This document shows, one piece after another, positions 32,545 to 43,479 of a stretch of DNA of 64,000 bases. A program made the translations under genes and the position numbers. The notes below the pieces were generated by a model, which was given only the letters and a program-made list of their open reading frames with translations, did not search any database and was not told the origin of the DNA. Source of the DNA: Metridium senile (Eukaryota > Cnidaria > Anthozoa > Actiniaria > Metridiidae); the NCBI GenBank assembly GCA_949775045.1, contig OX459110.1, positions 8,065,970 through 8,129,969 of the forward strand, read 5' to 3'. Every line of letters begins with the position of its first letter. Position 1 is the first letter of the stretch.

Positions 32545-35500
32545 TTATGTTGTATCTGTAACTTCAACTGCTTCTAGCAAGACGATCTTGGTAATCGGTC
32601 GGTCCAATACAGAGCTTTTCGTCTTAACGGTAACACTGCGTACCAATCCGTCACGCGGGTTCTTGCGAACTCCCGTTATACGCCCCAATGGCCATGAGCC
32701 TCTTGGCAGTCGATCATCTACCACTAGTACAATATAGTTGACACAGAAGTTTCTTGATGGTCTGAGCCATTTCTGACGTCGCTGAAGTGTCGGCAAGTAT
32801 TCTTGAATCCAACGTCGCCAAAACAAATCTGCGAGGTACTGAACCTGCTTCCACTTCCTTTTGGAATATACATCGTCGTTTGTGAAGACACCAGGGGGTA
32901 AACTAGATTCTGATCTTAACAACAATAAATGATTGGGACTTAAAGGTTCCAAATCTTTCGGGTCATCGGATGTTTTCGTGATCGGTCTGCTATTGATGAT
33001 TCTTTCTACTTCACAGAATAGCGTAGACAATCCTTCGTCATCGAGTACTTGTTCTTTCGTGACAGCATCTAATACCTTTCGAACCGTGCGTATACACCTT
33101 TCCCACACTCCGCCTTGGTGGGAGGCAGCAGGCGGGTTAAACAACCATTTGATCTGGCGTTGTAGTAGAAATTCACTTATCCTCTGACTGTTCCATTGTT
33201 CAATGGCTTTAGAAATTTCTTTGTTTCCTGCGACAAAATTTGTTCCGTTGTCTGATCTAATGGATTCCGGTTTGCCTCTTCTTGCAATGAATCGCATAAG
33301 AGAGTTAATGAACGAGTCAGTGTCCATACTATGTAATACTTCTAGGTGGATTGCTCTTATGGCTAAGCATGTATATAAAACTCCATATCTTTTTACTTGA
33401 CTTCTGCCTCTTTTAACGTAAAAAGGGCCGAAACAATCCACTCCCACAGCACTGAATGGAGGTTTGTCAGGAGTTAGTCTTTCTGCAGGTAGATCTCCCA
33501 TTTTCTGAGAAGATAGCGGGGCTTGTCTCTTCTTGCAAGGGATGCATTGATTAAGTATTCTTCTGATTGTCACTCTGGCTTTGATGATCCAGTAGGTACT
33601 TCTGATTAACGCGAGAACATGTTCCTGTCCTGAGTGTCCTGACTTCAAATGTGTTTCTCTGACGATCAGATCCACTACATGATGGTGTTTAGGTAATATT
33701 ATAGGATGTTTTGTCTCATCTGTAACGGTAGAACGTCGTAGACGTCCACCCACACGTAGTAATCCAGACACCTTGATTGGGTCTAGACCGCTGAGTTGAC
33801 TTGATTTCTTTGCAGCAGTAGAGGTTTCTAACACTTCTTCCGCGAAATGTTGTCGTTGGATGTGCTTTAGTATTTCTGTTTCTGCATTCTGCATTTCTTC
33901 TGTAGTAAGTGGTGCAATTTGGACATACTTGAGTGCTTCTTTGTCTTTACGTGCGCGAACTGCACGCAAGAGTCTATTACGATATCTTAAAATCCAAGCA
34001 AAGTGTTTCTTCAAACGATACCACGACGAGTAGTAGTGAATCATTCTGTCGATTGGGTTCATCCCGCTGTTTGTAGCAAAGGAGACAGCCTTTATTTCTT
34101 CTTTGACTTCTGGATCATCCTCTTGAACTGCGATGGTTGTATCAGGTAATTTAGGCCAATCGTCTTCTGACGACCACAGGAAATCTGGACCTTTGATCCA
34201 TCTCTCATTGTTTACAAGCTCTTCAGCAGACAAACCCCTCGAAGCGTCATCCGCTGGGTTTAGCTTAGTATTAACATAGCGCCATTGGCTTGGCTGTGAA
34301 TTCTCGTGGATTACGGATATCTTGTTTGCGACGAATGTCTTAAATCTTCTGTCTTCGTTTGTAATGTAACCTAAAGCACAGGTACTATCAGTCCAATAGA
34401 TGTCTTCATCAATCGGTAGATCCAATTCGCGTCGAATCATGCTGCTTACTTTGGTTGCTGTCGCTGCGGCTGACAGTTCGAGTCTTGGGATTGTAACTTT
34501 CTTCATTGGCGTTAGTCTTGACTTTCCGAGTACAAATGAACAATGAATTTTGCCGTTGCAGTCGACAAGTCTTAGATACGAAACTGCTCCGTATCCGCGT
34601 TCAGACGCATCAGAGAAATTGTGCAACTGACACGATGCAATAGAACCGAAGTCTTTCGGCTTGAGACAACGTTCAATAGTGAAATGTTCCAATTTGGGTA
34701 GTTCTTGAAGCCATAGTTGCCAACGGTCAAGATCTTCTTGAGGTATCTCATCATCCCAATCTAATTTCTTTCTGCACAAATCTTGTATAATAGCTCTGGC
34801 TTCTAGTATATACGGAGCAACGAATCCCAGGGGGTCGTAAATAGAACTCATCATTGATAAAAGACCACGCCGTGTGGCTGGTCTGTCTTTCACAGTTATC
34901 TTAAATCCGAAGGTGTCAGATTGAACATTCCATTGGATGCCAAGCGCACGTTCAATGGGCAAATGTTCTAGATCAAGATTCCTCACACATCCAGCTCTTT
35001 CTGATTCTGGAATAGCCTTTAGTACTTCCTTCGAGTTTGACAACCATTTAGTAAGTCGAAAGCCTCCAAGTGAAAGGAGGTTCCGAAGTTCGTTGACGAT
35101 TTGAATAGATTTCTGTTCTCCGTCCATAGACTTCAAACAGTCATCCACGTAAAAATTACGCTTCACCGTTGTAACTGCTTCTTCTGAGAAACTCGATTTG
35201 TTGTCTTCTGCTGTCTTTCGCAACGCAAAACTTGCACAGCTAGGCGAGGATACGCCTCCAAATAGATGCACACACATCTGATATTCTTCTGGTTCTTTTG
35301 CAAGATTTCCATCTGGCCACCATAAGTACCTTAGGTAGTCGCTGTCTTCAGAACGTACATGAACCTGGTAAAACATCGACTCTATATCTGCCATCAGTGC
35401 GGTTGATTCTTCTCGAAATCTTGATAACACTCCTATGAGTGTATTCGTCAAGTCTGGTCCTTGCAACAACTTATCGTTCAGGCTAGAACCATTGTGCTTT

Positions 35501-38500
35501 GCAGCACAGTCAAATACACTCCGAGTCTTCTCAGGTTTCTGAGGGTGACTCACCGGGTGGTGAGGTAAATACCAGGCTTTGGTTCCTTCTGTTTTCTTCT
35601 CTTCAGGTACTCTCTGCGAGTAACCCTTTTGTTCAAGGTCTTTCATGAATTTAGAGTAGTTTGCGTGTAGCGTTGAGTCTTTTAGGAGTCTTTTCTTCAG
35701 TGAATTCAGTCTTTGTTCAGCGATGACCTTGTTGTTACTCAGTTCTGGAGGAAAACTGCGCCAAGGAAGCGCGACTTCGTAATGTCCATCTTTCAGGGTT
35801 GCTGATTCTTCCATGATATGGAGAGCTCTTTTGTCCTCTAGAGACATAGCTGTTGTGTCGTCATGATGCTTCGTATCATTAAATTCAATGTTGCAATATT
35901 GTTCAAACTGTTCGTTGAGTTGAACATCAGAATGTATACGATTCGCAGTGTGAGTTTGCGTTTCTCTCCGGCCAAGCGGTCCGTTGATTGTCCATCCTAG
36001 TACAGTTCTTACAGCGTAAGGTCCTCCATCTTGGCTCTCTATGACTTGCTTTGGTTCCAAAGCCTTCACCACATCGTTGCCGATAAGCAGATCAACATCA
36101 GAGTAAATGCTGGGTAATTGTATGCCTTCAAGGTGTTGCCACCTGTCAACGTCAATTTGCTGTGGAATGTCCTTTGTAGACACCGGGAGCTTTGGACACG
36201 AGAATACTTTAGGCAATACAACACAGTTCTTTTCTTCGAGGTCGTACACTTGTAGAGTAACACGCTGACATTTCCTCATGACATTGTCACTGTTCATAGT
36301 TGTCAAAGAGAGTTCAGTTTGTTCACCTGATATTCCAAGACGATTGATCAGTTGATCCGTACAGAATGTCGTATTAGAGCCTGGATCCAGAAACGCGTAA
36401 GTTTCGACGCAAGAATCATTTTCCGTAGTTCGCACCTTTACAGGTACGATAGAGAGACCGGTCATGGGCGTGCCGGCCCCAGTGCTATTACATAGCGCCT
36501 GAGAGTTGATAAAACTTGATTGAGCTTTATCTCCTGATGCTTGGTTGGTTGGTTTGTTTTTGCTACGTTCATTGTTCTTCGGGTGTAGAAAGGAAGAATG
36601 TTTGCGTGACAGCGAACAGTTTTCAACTTTACAAAAGCTGTTTTTTGGGCATGACCCCGCCACGTGACCTGAATTCAAACAATTGTCACAAAGTCCCTTT
36701 GATCTGACGAACTTTAACCTTTCTTCTACAGACTTCGCTTTAAAACTTCCGCAACGAGACAACCAGTGTCCCTGTAGATCACACATGGGGCAGGTAGGGC
36801 TCTTTGTTTCTTCAATAGACTTCGTACTTACAGGCTCACTAGTGACAGGTTCACTGACGGTTGCAAACGAGCCGGCTCTCGGTGCCGGGAAGAAAGCTTT
36901 GACAGGCTTACTTTCGTAGGTTTTCGTATTGCGATTCTTGGTTTCTTGGGCGTGGTTAAACAGATTTCCGAAGATCGGGTGGTTAGCAGCTCGCGCTTGC
37001 TTGTCGATAAACTTAGTGATGTCCTCAATAGTAATTTCTCTCTTCTGTTCTTCTGAGATGTTGTCAGCTACGTCACGAAATTTCTTCTTTAAATTAATAG
37101 GCAGTTTGTCTATTATCACGTGATACAAGTCCGGGTTATCTAACTTGTTAACGTACCCGATATCCTTAAGGGCAGTTCTGCAGCTAGTCATCAAAATAGA
37201 GAATCTTTGCAGTGATTGATTATCTTCAGGCTTGATTAGTGGGAACTTCTTTATCCGTTCAGTAAACGCAGCGCTGATTTTGTAATCTTGACCATATCTT
37301 CCTTTGAGAAGCTTTCGCGCAGTAGTATAGCCTTCGTTTGGATTCATGGTTAAACAGCTTCGCATCAATTCCTGTACATCTCCCGTTGTATATTGAATCA
37401 AATAGTAGAGCCTTGCACTAGAACTGGAAGTTTTTACTTCTATGATGTTTTCAAATGCACGTATGAATTCGCAGTAAGACGCAGGATCACCATTGAAGAT
37501 CAACATTTCTGGTCGCGGTAAAGAAAGTGTTAGAGTTTGTTCCTTTTGTTGTTGAAGTAAATCCTTTATCAGTAGACTTTGTTCTTGATGTGATCGTTGA
37601 AGTTCCGTTAGACATTGAAAAGGTAGCGTAGACTCATCGTTAGATTTTTCTTCTTGTTTTTCCGGTGGTTTGTTTGACGTTTGTTGCCATGGAGACGCAT
37701 TCGGGTTGAGCGGCGTGCTGTAATCATTTGGAGATTTGAGGCTGATTTTTCCATTTTCTTTTTCATTCGGTGTAAATGACATGTAAATGGGTTCTTTCAC
37801 TTCTTTTGCTTCGATCTCTTCTTCATCGGCAAAATCATCAGATCGCGTTGCTGAGGGCACTTTGATGGCTTCTTGCATTCCGATCATTCCACTGTCGCGA
37901 CACAAGTTTGGGCGTGTCGTGTACTGATTAACATGCGATGATTCAACATTAAAATAAACTTTCTCTTCAGCATGAACTTTGTACAATTCAGTCTCTAAGG
38001 CTAACCTTTCTTTCTCTTGTTGTAGAGACAATCTCGCCTTTTCTTGATCCAGTTGTTGTCTTTGAAATTCAGAGTCAAGTAAACATTCTTTCATCTCTAG
38101 CGACTGACGTCGTAGCAAAGTCGTTGATTCTGCTTCTAAAGCCGCTCTCTTCGCTGAAACTTGTAGCCGTATAGATGCTGAACTGGATTTAGTAGTACTA
38201 GTTGACTTCTGGGACGTTTTAGAAGACTTTGGCGATTTAGACTTGTGCGAAGAAACATTACTGGCCGAGTCTTCGGGGTTTATTTCATCAGATAAAATAG
38301 AAATTTGCTCCGCGATTGAGGCTTCAACAATTGACTTCTGACGCTCAATCCATTCGCTAACCTTAGCCAAACAGTTAGAAACTTTCATTTCAACGCTTGT
38401 GTAGTATTCCAGAGATTCATCAACGTCGCATTCGTCTTTGAGAGTAGAGTGATATTTGAAATGGACATCTTTGAATGCATTCACAGTGGTTTGTAATTGA

Positions 38501-38676
38501 TTATACTTTGAGCTTACCTCGCTCACGCCGTCCATACTATCCTTTTTGATAAGTAGATCAATTTGATTCATTATTCTGGTGATTGTTCCTTTGAGAGTCG
38601 ATCGCTTAGTCTTTAGTTGTTGTAGTGTTTTCATTGAGTTTCCTCGAGTTCCGTGAACATTTGCCGAGTCGGTCAT
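32545..38676 (-). CDS. BEL/Pao gag-pol polyprotein
   Basis: 2043 residues in one frame, ATG at 38676. Order: a Gln/Glu/Lys-rich coiled-coil segment (about 170-245); a gag-like DUF1759 region (about 385-545); zinc knuckles from C629 (CPMC...H...C, then CDNC...H...C). The aspartic protease (DUF1758 type) has DPGSNTTF at D764, where the usual motif is D-S/T-G. The Pao-type reverse transcriptase carries YVDD at 1176-1179. RNase H has D1356 in SDASERGYGA. The integrase has an HHCC zinc finger (about 1673-1716) and catalytic D1747, D1809 and E1859. A C-terminal DUF5641 domain lies at about 1910-2030. All expected parts are present, so the element may be autonomous. It encodes particle formation, cDNA synthesis and integration. 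The only unusual point is Pro after the protease Asp. Confidence 0.97.
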   Translation of the reverse strand: MTDSANVHGTRGNSMKTLQQLKTKRSTLKGTITRIMNQIDLLIKKDSMDGVSEVSSKYNQLQTTVNAFKDVHFKYHSTLKDECDVDESLEYYTSVEMKVSNCLAKVSEWIERQKSIVEASIAEQISILSDEINPEDSASNVSSHKSKSPKSSKTSQKSTSTTKSSSASIRLQVSAKRAALEAESTTLLRRQSLEMKECLLDSEFQRQQLDQEKARLSLQQEKERLALETELYKVHAEEKVYFNVESSHVNQYTTRPNLCRDSGMIGMQEAIKVPSATRSDDFADEEEIEAKEVKEPIYMSFTPNEKENGKISLKSPNDYSTPLNPNASPWQQTSNKPPEKQEEKSNDESTLPFQCLTELQRSHQEQSLLIKDLLQQQKEQTLTLSLPRPEMLIFNGDPASYCEFIRAFENIIEVKTSSSSARLYYLIQYTTGDVQELMRSCLTMNPNEGYTTARKLLKGRYGQDYKISAAFTERIKKFPLIKPEDNQSLQRFSILMTSCRTALKDIGYVNKLDNPDLYHVIIDKLPINLKKKFRDVADNISEEQKREITIEDITKFIDKQARAANHPIFGNLFNHAQETKNRNTKTYESKPVKAFFPAPRAGSFATVSEPVTSEPVSTKSIEETKSPTCPMCDLQGHWLSRCGSFKAKSVEERLKFVRSKGLCDNCLNSGHVAGSCPKNSFCKVENCSLSRKHSSFLHPKNNERSKNKPTNQASGDKAQSSFINSQALCNSTGAGTPMTGLSIVPVKVRTTENDSCVETYAFLDPGSNTTFCTDQLINRLGISGEQTELSLTTMNSDNVMRKCQRVTLQVYDLEEKNCVVLPKVFSCPKLPVSTKDIPQQIDVDRWQHLEGIQLPSIYSDVDLLIGNDVVKALEPKQVIESQDGGPYAVRTVLGWTINGPLGRRETQTHTANRIHSDVQLNEQFEQYCNIEFNDTKHHDDTTAMSLEDKRALHIMEESATLKDGHYEVALPWRSFPPELSNNKVIAEQRLNSLKKRLLKDSTLHANYSKFMKDLEQKGYSQRVPEEKKTEGTKAWYLPHHPVSHPQKPEKTRSVFDCAAKHNGSSLNDKLLQGPDLTNTLIGVLSRFREESTALMADIESMFYQVHVRSEDSDYLRYLWWPDGNLAKEPEEYQMCVHLFGGVSSPSCASFALRKTAEDNKSSFSEEAVTTVKRNFYVDDCLKSMDGEQKSIQIVNELRNLLSLGGFRLTKWLSNSKEVLKAIPESERAGCVRNLDLEHLPIERALGIQWNVQSDTFGFKITVKDRPATRRGLLSMMSSIYDPLGFVAPYILEARAIIQDLCRKKLDWDDEIPQEDLDRWQLWLQELPKLEHFTIERCLKPKDFGSIASCQLHNFSDASERGYGAVSYLRLVDCNGKIHCSFVLGKSRLTPMKKVTIPRLELSAAATATKVSSMIRRELDLPIDEDIYWTDSTCALGYITNEDRRFKTFVANKISVIHENSQPSQWRYVNTKLNPADDASRGLSAEELVNNERWIKGPDFLWSSEDDWPKLPDTTIAVQEDDPEVKEEIKAVSFATNSGMNPIDRMIHYYSSWYRLKKHFAWILRYRNRLLRAVRARKDKEALKYVQIAPLTTEEMQNAETEILKHIQRQHFAEEVLETSTAAKKSSQLSGLDPIKVSGLLRVGGRLRRSTVTDETKHPIILPKHHHVVDLIVRETHLKSGHSGQEHVLALIRSTYWIIKARVTIRRILNQCIPCKKRQAPLSSQKMGDLPAERLTPDKPPFSAVGVDCFGPFYVKRGRSQVKRYGVLYTCLAIRAIHLEVLHSMDTDSFINSLMRFIARRGKPESIRSDNGTNFVAGNKEISKAIEQWNSQRISEFLLQRQIKWLFNPPAASHQGGVWERCIRTVRKVLDAVTKEQVLDDEGLSTLFCEVERIINSRPITKTSDDPKDLEPLSPNHLLLLRSESSLPPGVFTNDDVYSKRKWKQVQYLADLFWRRWIQEYLPTLQRRQKWLRPSRNFCVNYIVLVVDDRLPRGSWPLGRITGVRKNPRDGLVRSVTVKTKSSVLDRPITKIVLLEAVEVTDTT

Positions 38677-38880
38677 TTTGGACGATGAAAGACACGCACA
38701 AAAGTTGAATATTCCAGTTGAATTCCAGTTGAATTCGTAGATCCTAAAACAGATAGTCGTTTTGAATGGTCTAGTGCACCATAGAATTGTAGAATTGTAG
38801 ATGAATCGGTCGATTGTAGACTAGTTGAATAGCCTAGCCTAGAACGAAATAGTAACTAGACTACTCTTTGGACTTTTTAA

Positions 38881-39102
38881 TGTAGTTTTTTCTTCAAACG
38901 TCAATCCGTTCTAGGCTAATAATGAACTGAGACACGCATTTTGAACATCTAGCAGTAGAATTTTACTGAGAAAACGTATAACTTTGCTTACAATATTTTG
39001 ACCTGTTGCCAGGTCCAAAGAGTGCGTAGTCTGACAGCGCGCCCGTGGCACATGCCTGATCACGTGACAAAACAATGACGTAACATATATATGAAATCTA
39101 CA
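38881..39102 (-). repeat. 5' LTR of the BEL/Pao element
   Basis: 222 bp. It would carry the promoter and transcription start. GGTCCAAAGAGTGCGTAGTCT inside it is nearly complementary to a leader segment at 38857-38873, so the RNA start could fold back. Confidence 0.96.
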
Positions 39103-39107
39103 GAAAG

Positions 39108-40259
39108 ACCGATTTCTTTACCGATATAAAAATAAATTGGTGTCTTTTAACGACGTCGTACAAAGCAAATACCAGTAGAACGATAAAGTGATTTTTAAAC
39201 TTACAGACATCCTCTATGTGCGCGTTTGTATTTCCCGAAACTTGCAGATTATAAAAATAAAAATATTTTTATTAAATAGTTCGATCCGAACTTAACTAAC
39301 TAGTTTTATTTAAACTAGCTACAAAATTTAGAATTGATAGACAAAGAAAAGAGAGATTTATAGATATTAAGGCGAAGCGATTTTTTAAATATTTTGTTGT
39401 TGTTGTTTTTTTTTTTTTTGAAATATTAAGATAATATTAAAAATATTAAGTGCCATTTAAACGTTCAAGCGGTCTAAATTGAAGTCCATTTTCAGGAAAC
39501 GATATTAAGTGAAAATAAATAGAGCAGTTAGATTAGATTTCTTTACAGAGGCGACACTGGAACCGTGAACACTTAGAGTTTTTTTTAACTCACATCCCAT
39601 GAGCGAATAGACTAGAAATAAGATGTACAGTTATGATTACTTAGTGTAGGTAGCCAGGTTGAAGTCAATTTTTTATTTATTTGGCGATTATGAAGGTTCA
39701 GAAAATAATAACATGAAAAAAGTCAAGTGTTCACGCTTCGAGTATCCTCACTGATCTAGTTCCGCCAGGAAAAAATAATATTGTATGGCTTTTGGAGCTA
39801 TATAATGCATGCTAATGATGATGATGTGGTGTCTTGTTATCAGCTTTTTTTCTGTTTATGGCGATGCTTTTTTATTGTTTAATATTTGGTTTTGATTTTT
39901 GTTGTTAATCTGATGTGGTTTTGTTGGGTTTTCTATGTTTTGTTTTTATTGTGTCCATATATATATATATATTGCTGTCGCTAATGTTGTTGTTGCTGTT
40001 GTTATGTTATCCTTGTTGTTGTATTGTTTTTTTATACCTTTTTATTGTTTCAATTGATGTTATTGTTGCCCGGTATTTGTTGTCATTAATTATTTTGTCA
40101 TTGACGATGTTGCTATATATAGTTGTTTATGATATACTAACTGAAGTGGTTTACAGGGATTTGGCTGGGTGAACGTCAGTATTAATTCACAAGACCCGAT
40201 AACTACATTATATCTTGATCGTTTCCGATCCTTAAGATTAATAAATCTTTAAATTACTG
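39108..40259. other. Gene-free AT-rich stretch
   Basis: No gene recognised. ACATGAAAAAAGTCAAGTGT at 39711-39730 is the complement of a word at about 53797-53816, pointing to a dispersed repeat. Tracts of T and TTG follow. Confidence 0.4.
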
Positions 40260-40261
40260 GT

Positions 40262-40395
40262 GGTTGGGCAATTTTTCGGTGAAAGATATTTTTTTTTTGC
40301 CCTCGAGATTGTGCAGGATATTTTTTTCAGCTTTGCATGATAGTTTTTTATTTTTGTTGTTTTGCAAGATATTTTTTTTCAAGGTTACATTTGTT
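40262..40395. mobile_element. GATATTTTTTT-rich MITE fragment
   Basis: Matches the reverse complement of about 63060-63190 in the order CGGTG, CCTCGAG, GATATTTTT, GCTTTGCA, TTGTTTT, GATATTTT, CAAGGTT. It belongs with the GGTCCGTCCCTTA-ended family seen at 61497-61628 and 62987-63195. Confidence 0.5.
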
Positions 40396-40424
40396 GGGGA
40401 GCACCTGGAAAAAAAATGAAAACA

Positions 40425-40655
40425 CCATAAACAACAACAACAATGCCAACATTAAGAACAATAACAACAACAACACCTCCACCACCTCCATCAGCAACGT
40501 CAACATTATTAAGAACAATAACAAGAACGCCAACAACAACTCCAATAATAACAATGCCAACAAAGTAATTAAGCAATAGCAAAAACCACAGCAACAACAC
40601 CAGCAACAACGGCAGCAACAACAACAACATCGCAAACAACGCAGAACAATACACA
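40425..40655. repeat. Imperfect AAC/ACC trinucleotide repeat
   Basis: AAC, AAT, ACC and GCAAC units. Open frames on both strands (Asn-rich, or Leu/Val-rich) are artefacts. Confidence 0.85.
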
Positions 40656-41278
40656 TGATAACCAAAAAGCTGTTTTAATTAGCCAATGACATTTACATGT
40701 CTTTGCGATATCTTCTCCATGTCAATTTACACGTTTTGGTGGTAAAATTGATGTAAAGCTTAAACGTTGATCTAGTCTGGGACGTGAACCAATTGATACA
40801 TGTCTAAACGAGATGTATTTTGACGCTAATTGATTCACAGTTAAAGTCAAAACAGACACTTTAATATTTTATTCATTTGCTGAATGAAATCAGCTGTTAA
40901 AAACTAACAACAATTCATGATCAGGAAAACAATTATAATCACTTCATGATTGTTTATAGGTGCCATGGGGCTATCTTAAAAAAAAGAAAGGACAAAACTA
41001 ATTACCTGCTATATATGTTTAAATAAAAAACAATAAAATTTCGAATTTCAAAAAAAGCCATGTACTCAAATAATAGGGGATAATGATGATGCATTTTGCA
41101 AATTTAAACTGTCAAGTACCAAAAATGGAGAAGTTAAATGAGCACTGAGTAACCACCACTCATTACATAGATAGCAATAAAGATTCAAGATGGGAACTTA
41201 ATCGGGATTTTACATGAATGGAACTTAGGAAAGAAAAGAGAAATAACTGAGAAAACACAAAAAAAAAGAGGTAAGAAA
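40656..41278. other. Gene-free stretch
   Basis: Nothing recognisable apart from base-composition patches. Confidence 0.4.
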
Positions 41279-41279
41279 A

Positions 41280-41689
41280 GAGGAAACAGGACAGAACAGA
41301 ACAAAATAGAACAGAACAGTACAGAACAAAACAAAACAATACATACCGGACAGGACATACAGGACAGAACAGAACAGGACAGGACAGAACAGGACAGAAG
41401 AAAAGAGAAGAGAAGAGAAGAGAAGAGAAGAGAAGAGAAGAGAAGAGAAGAGAAGAGAAGAGAAGAGAAGAGAAGAGAAGAGAAGAGAAGAGAAGAGAAG
41501 AGAAGAGAAGAGAAGAGAAGAGAAGAGAAGAGAAGAGAAGAGAAGAGAAGAGAAGAGAAGAGAAGAGAAGAGAAGAGAAGAGAAGAGAAGAGAAGAGAAG
41601 AGAAGAGAAGAGAAGAGAAGAGAAGAGAAGAGAAGAGAAGAGAAGAGAAGAGAAGAGAAGAGAAGAGAAGAGAAGAGAAGAGAAGAGAA
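41280..41689. repeat. (AGAAG)n array with degenerate ACAG-rich head
   Basis: 41404-41689 is an almost perfect AGAAG pentanucleotide array of about 57 copies. 41280-41403 is a degenerate AGAACAGAAC/AGGAC lead-in. The strand bias (all purines) makes it triplex-prone. The long Ser-Ser-Leu-Leu-Phe frame on the minus strand is an artefact. Confidence 0.97.
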
Positions 41690-43479
41690 CGCTATTCGTA
41701 AAGGAAAAAAAGTCGCACTGTGACAATAGAAAGGGAATACGCGTGTGGGAGAAAAAAAATACAAAACAAACAAAACGAAAACACGTTTTAATTAATCGAC
41801 GAACGAATAAATTGACAAGAGGAAAACAGTTTTCGCTCTTTGTGAAAACACAGTACCATGGAATTGAATAAACAAATTTATGATGTGTTCCCTGGCTCAT
41901 ATACGCTACTTCGCTATCCAAATCACCTCATTAAATCGAACTGTACCCTAAGGCTTCCTTTAAAGTCGCTATGCTGGTTTTTTTTATGGCGGAATAGTAA
42001 ATCGGAAACTATTCATTGTCACAGATGATGTATTTTACCATTAAAGGACGTATAATAGAAACGCAGAAAGGAAACATGTGACAGATTCTATCGACTATGT
42101 AAATACCGATCAATGCCGCAGATAAAACACAGAGATTTTAGTTTGTATGTATGTACATAGTACTAGCTAGAGCGCGCCTAGCTACAACCGGATAAACACC
42201 TGCGAACTTAAGGGAAACTTGATAAGGTATGAGGCACTGAATACTGTACTTCCAAACTATTCGCATATAGGTATCTTTATAGTACATAAAGAAAGTTTGC
42301 TTTCTGTAGTTCATTAGAAGCTTGGCCTGAACATCTTTGCTTTACTGTGCAACTGACCGATGAAATATAAATAGGAATGCAAATAGACAAATAGAAATCG
42401 TATAGCGTAGAAGAGGCTGTATTTTTAGATAAAGCTTTGTGTCTCTATTTATTCTATTTTTTGCTTTACCATTTGTACAATTACATAGATAATATAACTA
42501 AGAAATTTCGAAAAAACTCCTATCAGAGTACTAGTGCGTATTATTTGCAGTTCAAGTACAAAGTGAGATGCAAAGATGTTTTAAGGAAACAATTATAGCA
42601 AAAAGGACAGTAACGCCCAAAATAAAATGAAAGCTTTAATTTAAACACAATGAAAACTATCACTATCAGATTTATTGATTTATTTCTAGAGTGAGATATA
42701 TTTAGCAGCAATTCATTTCCTTATTTTAACGCAGATTTTCCTTTAGTTGGCGATTGAATGGACTTCAATCACTTGATTTAGGATTACTACTACCACCATA
42801 ATTTCTTGAGTAAATCATTATTTTAAACCACGCGTGAGGAACCCTTTCAATGTATTATTGATATAGATGTTGGCTTTAAAACTAGCTGTAACATTACAAA
42901 AATAAGCGCTACTAGTATTAATAACGAATATCAAGAAAACAACAATTAGAGAAAAGTCAAAAAGCGACTTCAGAAATGAATTTGGGATGTCTTTACCCAG
43001 TAGCTAATTACTTGTCACCGATGTACAAATTGCAATTTCTAACCTTTAAGAATTCAATTACGAATAGAATAATCAACCTTTTAAAATGGAAGTCAAGAAT
43101 AGAATTGACCCTCGTATAATTAACTAAATAATTAAGAAAAAGAAATGATTTTTGCCTTTCAAATTGGTGTTATGTTTACGTAATTATCCCACATCTAGCA
43201 TCCCACATTTAGTCTAAACGATTAAAACGTTTTGGGACTTGTAATAATGAGCGCGGTTAAAAAAATCAATGTGTCCAAAGATTAGAATATAAAATGTCCA
43301 AAGTCTATAATCTTTTCAAAAGATATTTTGATCCTTTATCAGAATAGTAATATTTCAAGAGCACTCAGATGGAAAACGTCACTCAAACATCGCTAAATAG
43401 ATATGGCGTTAACGTTTGCCGTCGAAAACCAAATAATTATATGAAGAAATTGTGAGAAATAATTAGGATTCACATTTAG
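41690..43479. other. Gene-free AT-rich stretch
   Basis: About 1.8 kb with no open frame above noise, RNA gene or clear repeat. Confidence 0.45.

Larger units (their letters stand above)
32213..39107 (-). mobile_element. Complete BEL/Pao LTR retrotransposon
   Basis: 6885 bp from TGTAG to CTACA, with identical 222-bp LTRs (32218-32439 and 38881-39102), flanked by GAAAG on both sides (32213-32217, 39103-39107), the expected 5-bp target duplication. It is transcribed on the minus strand: 5' LTR, a leader of about 204 nt, one gag-pol frame, about 105 nt of 3' UTR and the 3' LTR. The base run before the 3' LTR (TTTTAGGGGCCGGTAA) offers only a short polypurine tract. The leader begins TTAAAAAGTCCAAAGAG, not TGG, so a standard tRNA primer site is not obvious. 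Identical LTRs and an uninterrupted frame indicate a recent insertion. No envelope gene. Confidence 0.97.

Noticed and set aside
32537..38500. Plus-strand and alternative minus-strand frames within the BEL/Pao element
   Set aside because: They lie in other frames of the 2043-residue gag-pol frame and have no domains.
41163..41921. 252-residue Ser/Leu/Phe open frame
   Set aside because: It is the translation of the AGAAG array; the period of five keeps the frames open. No gene signal outside the array.
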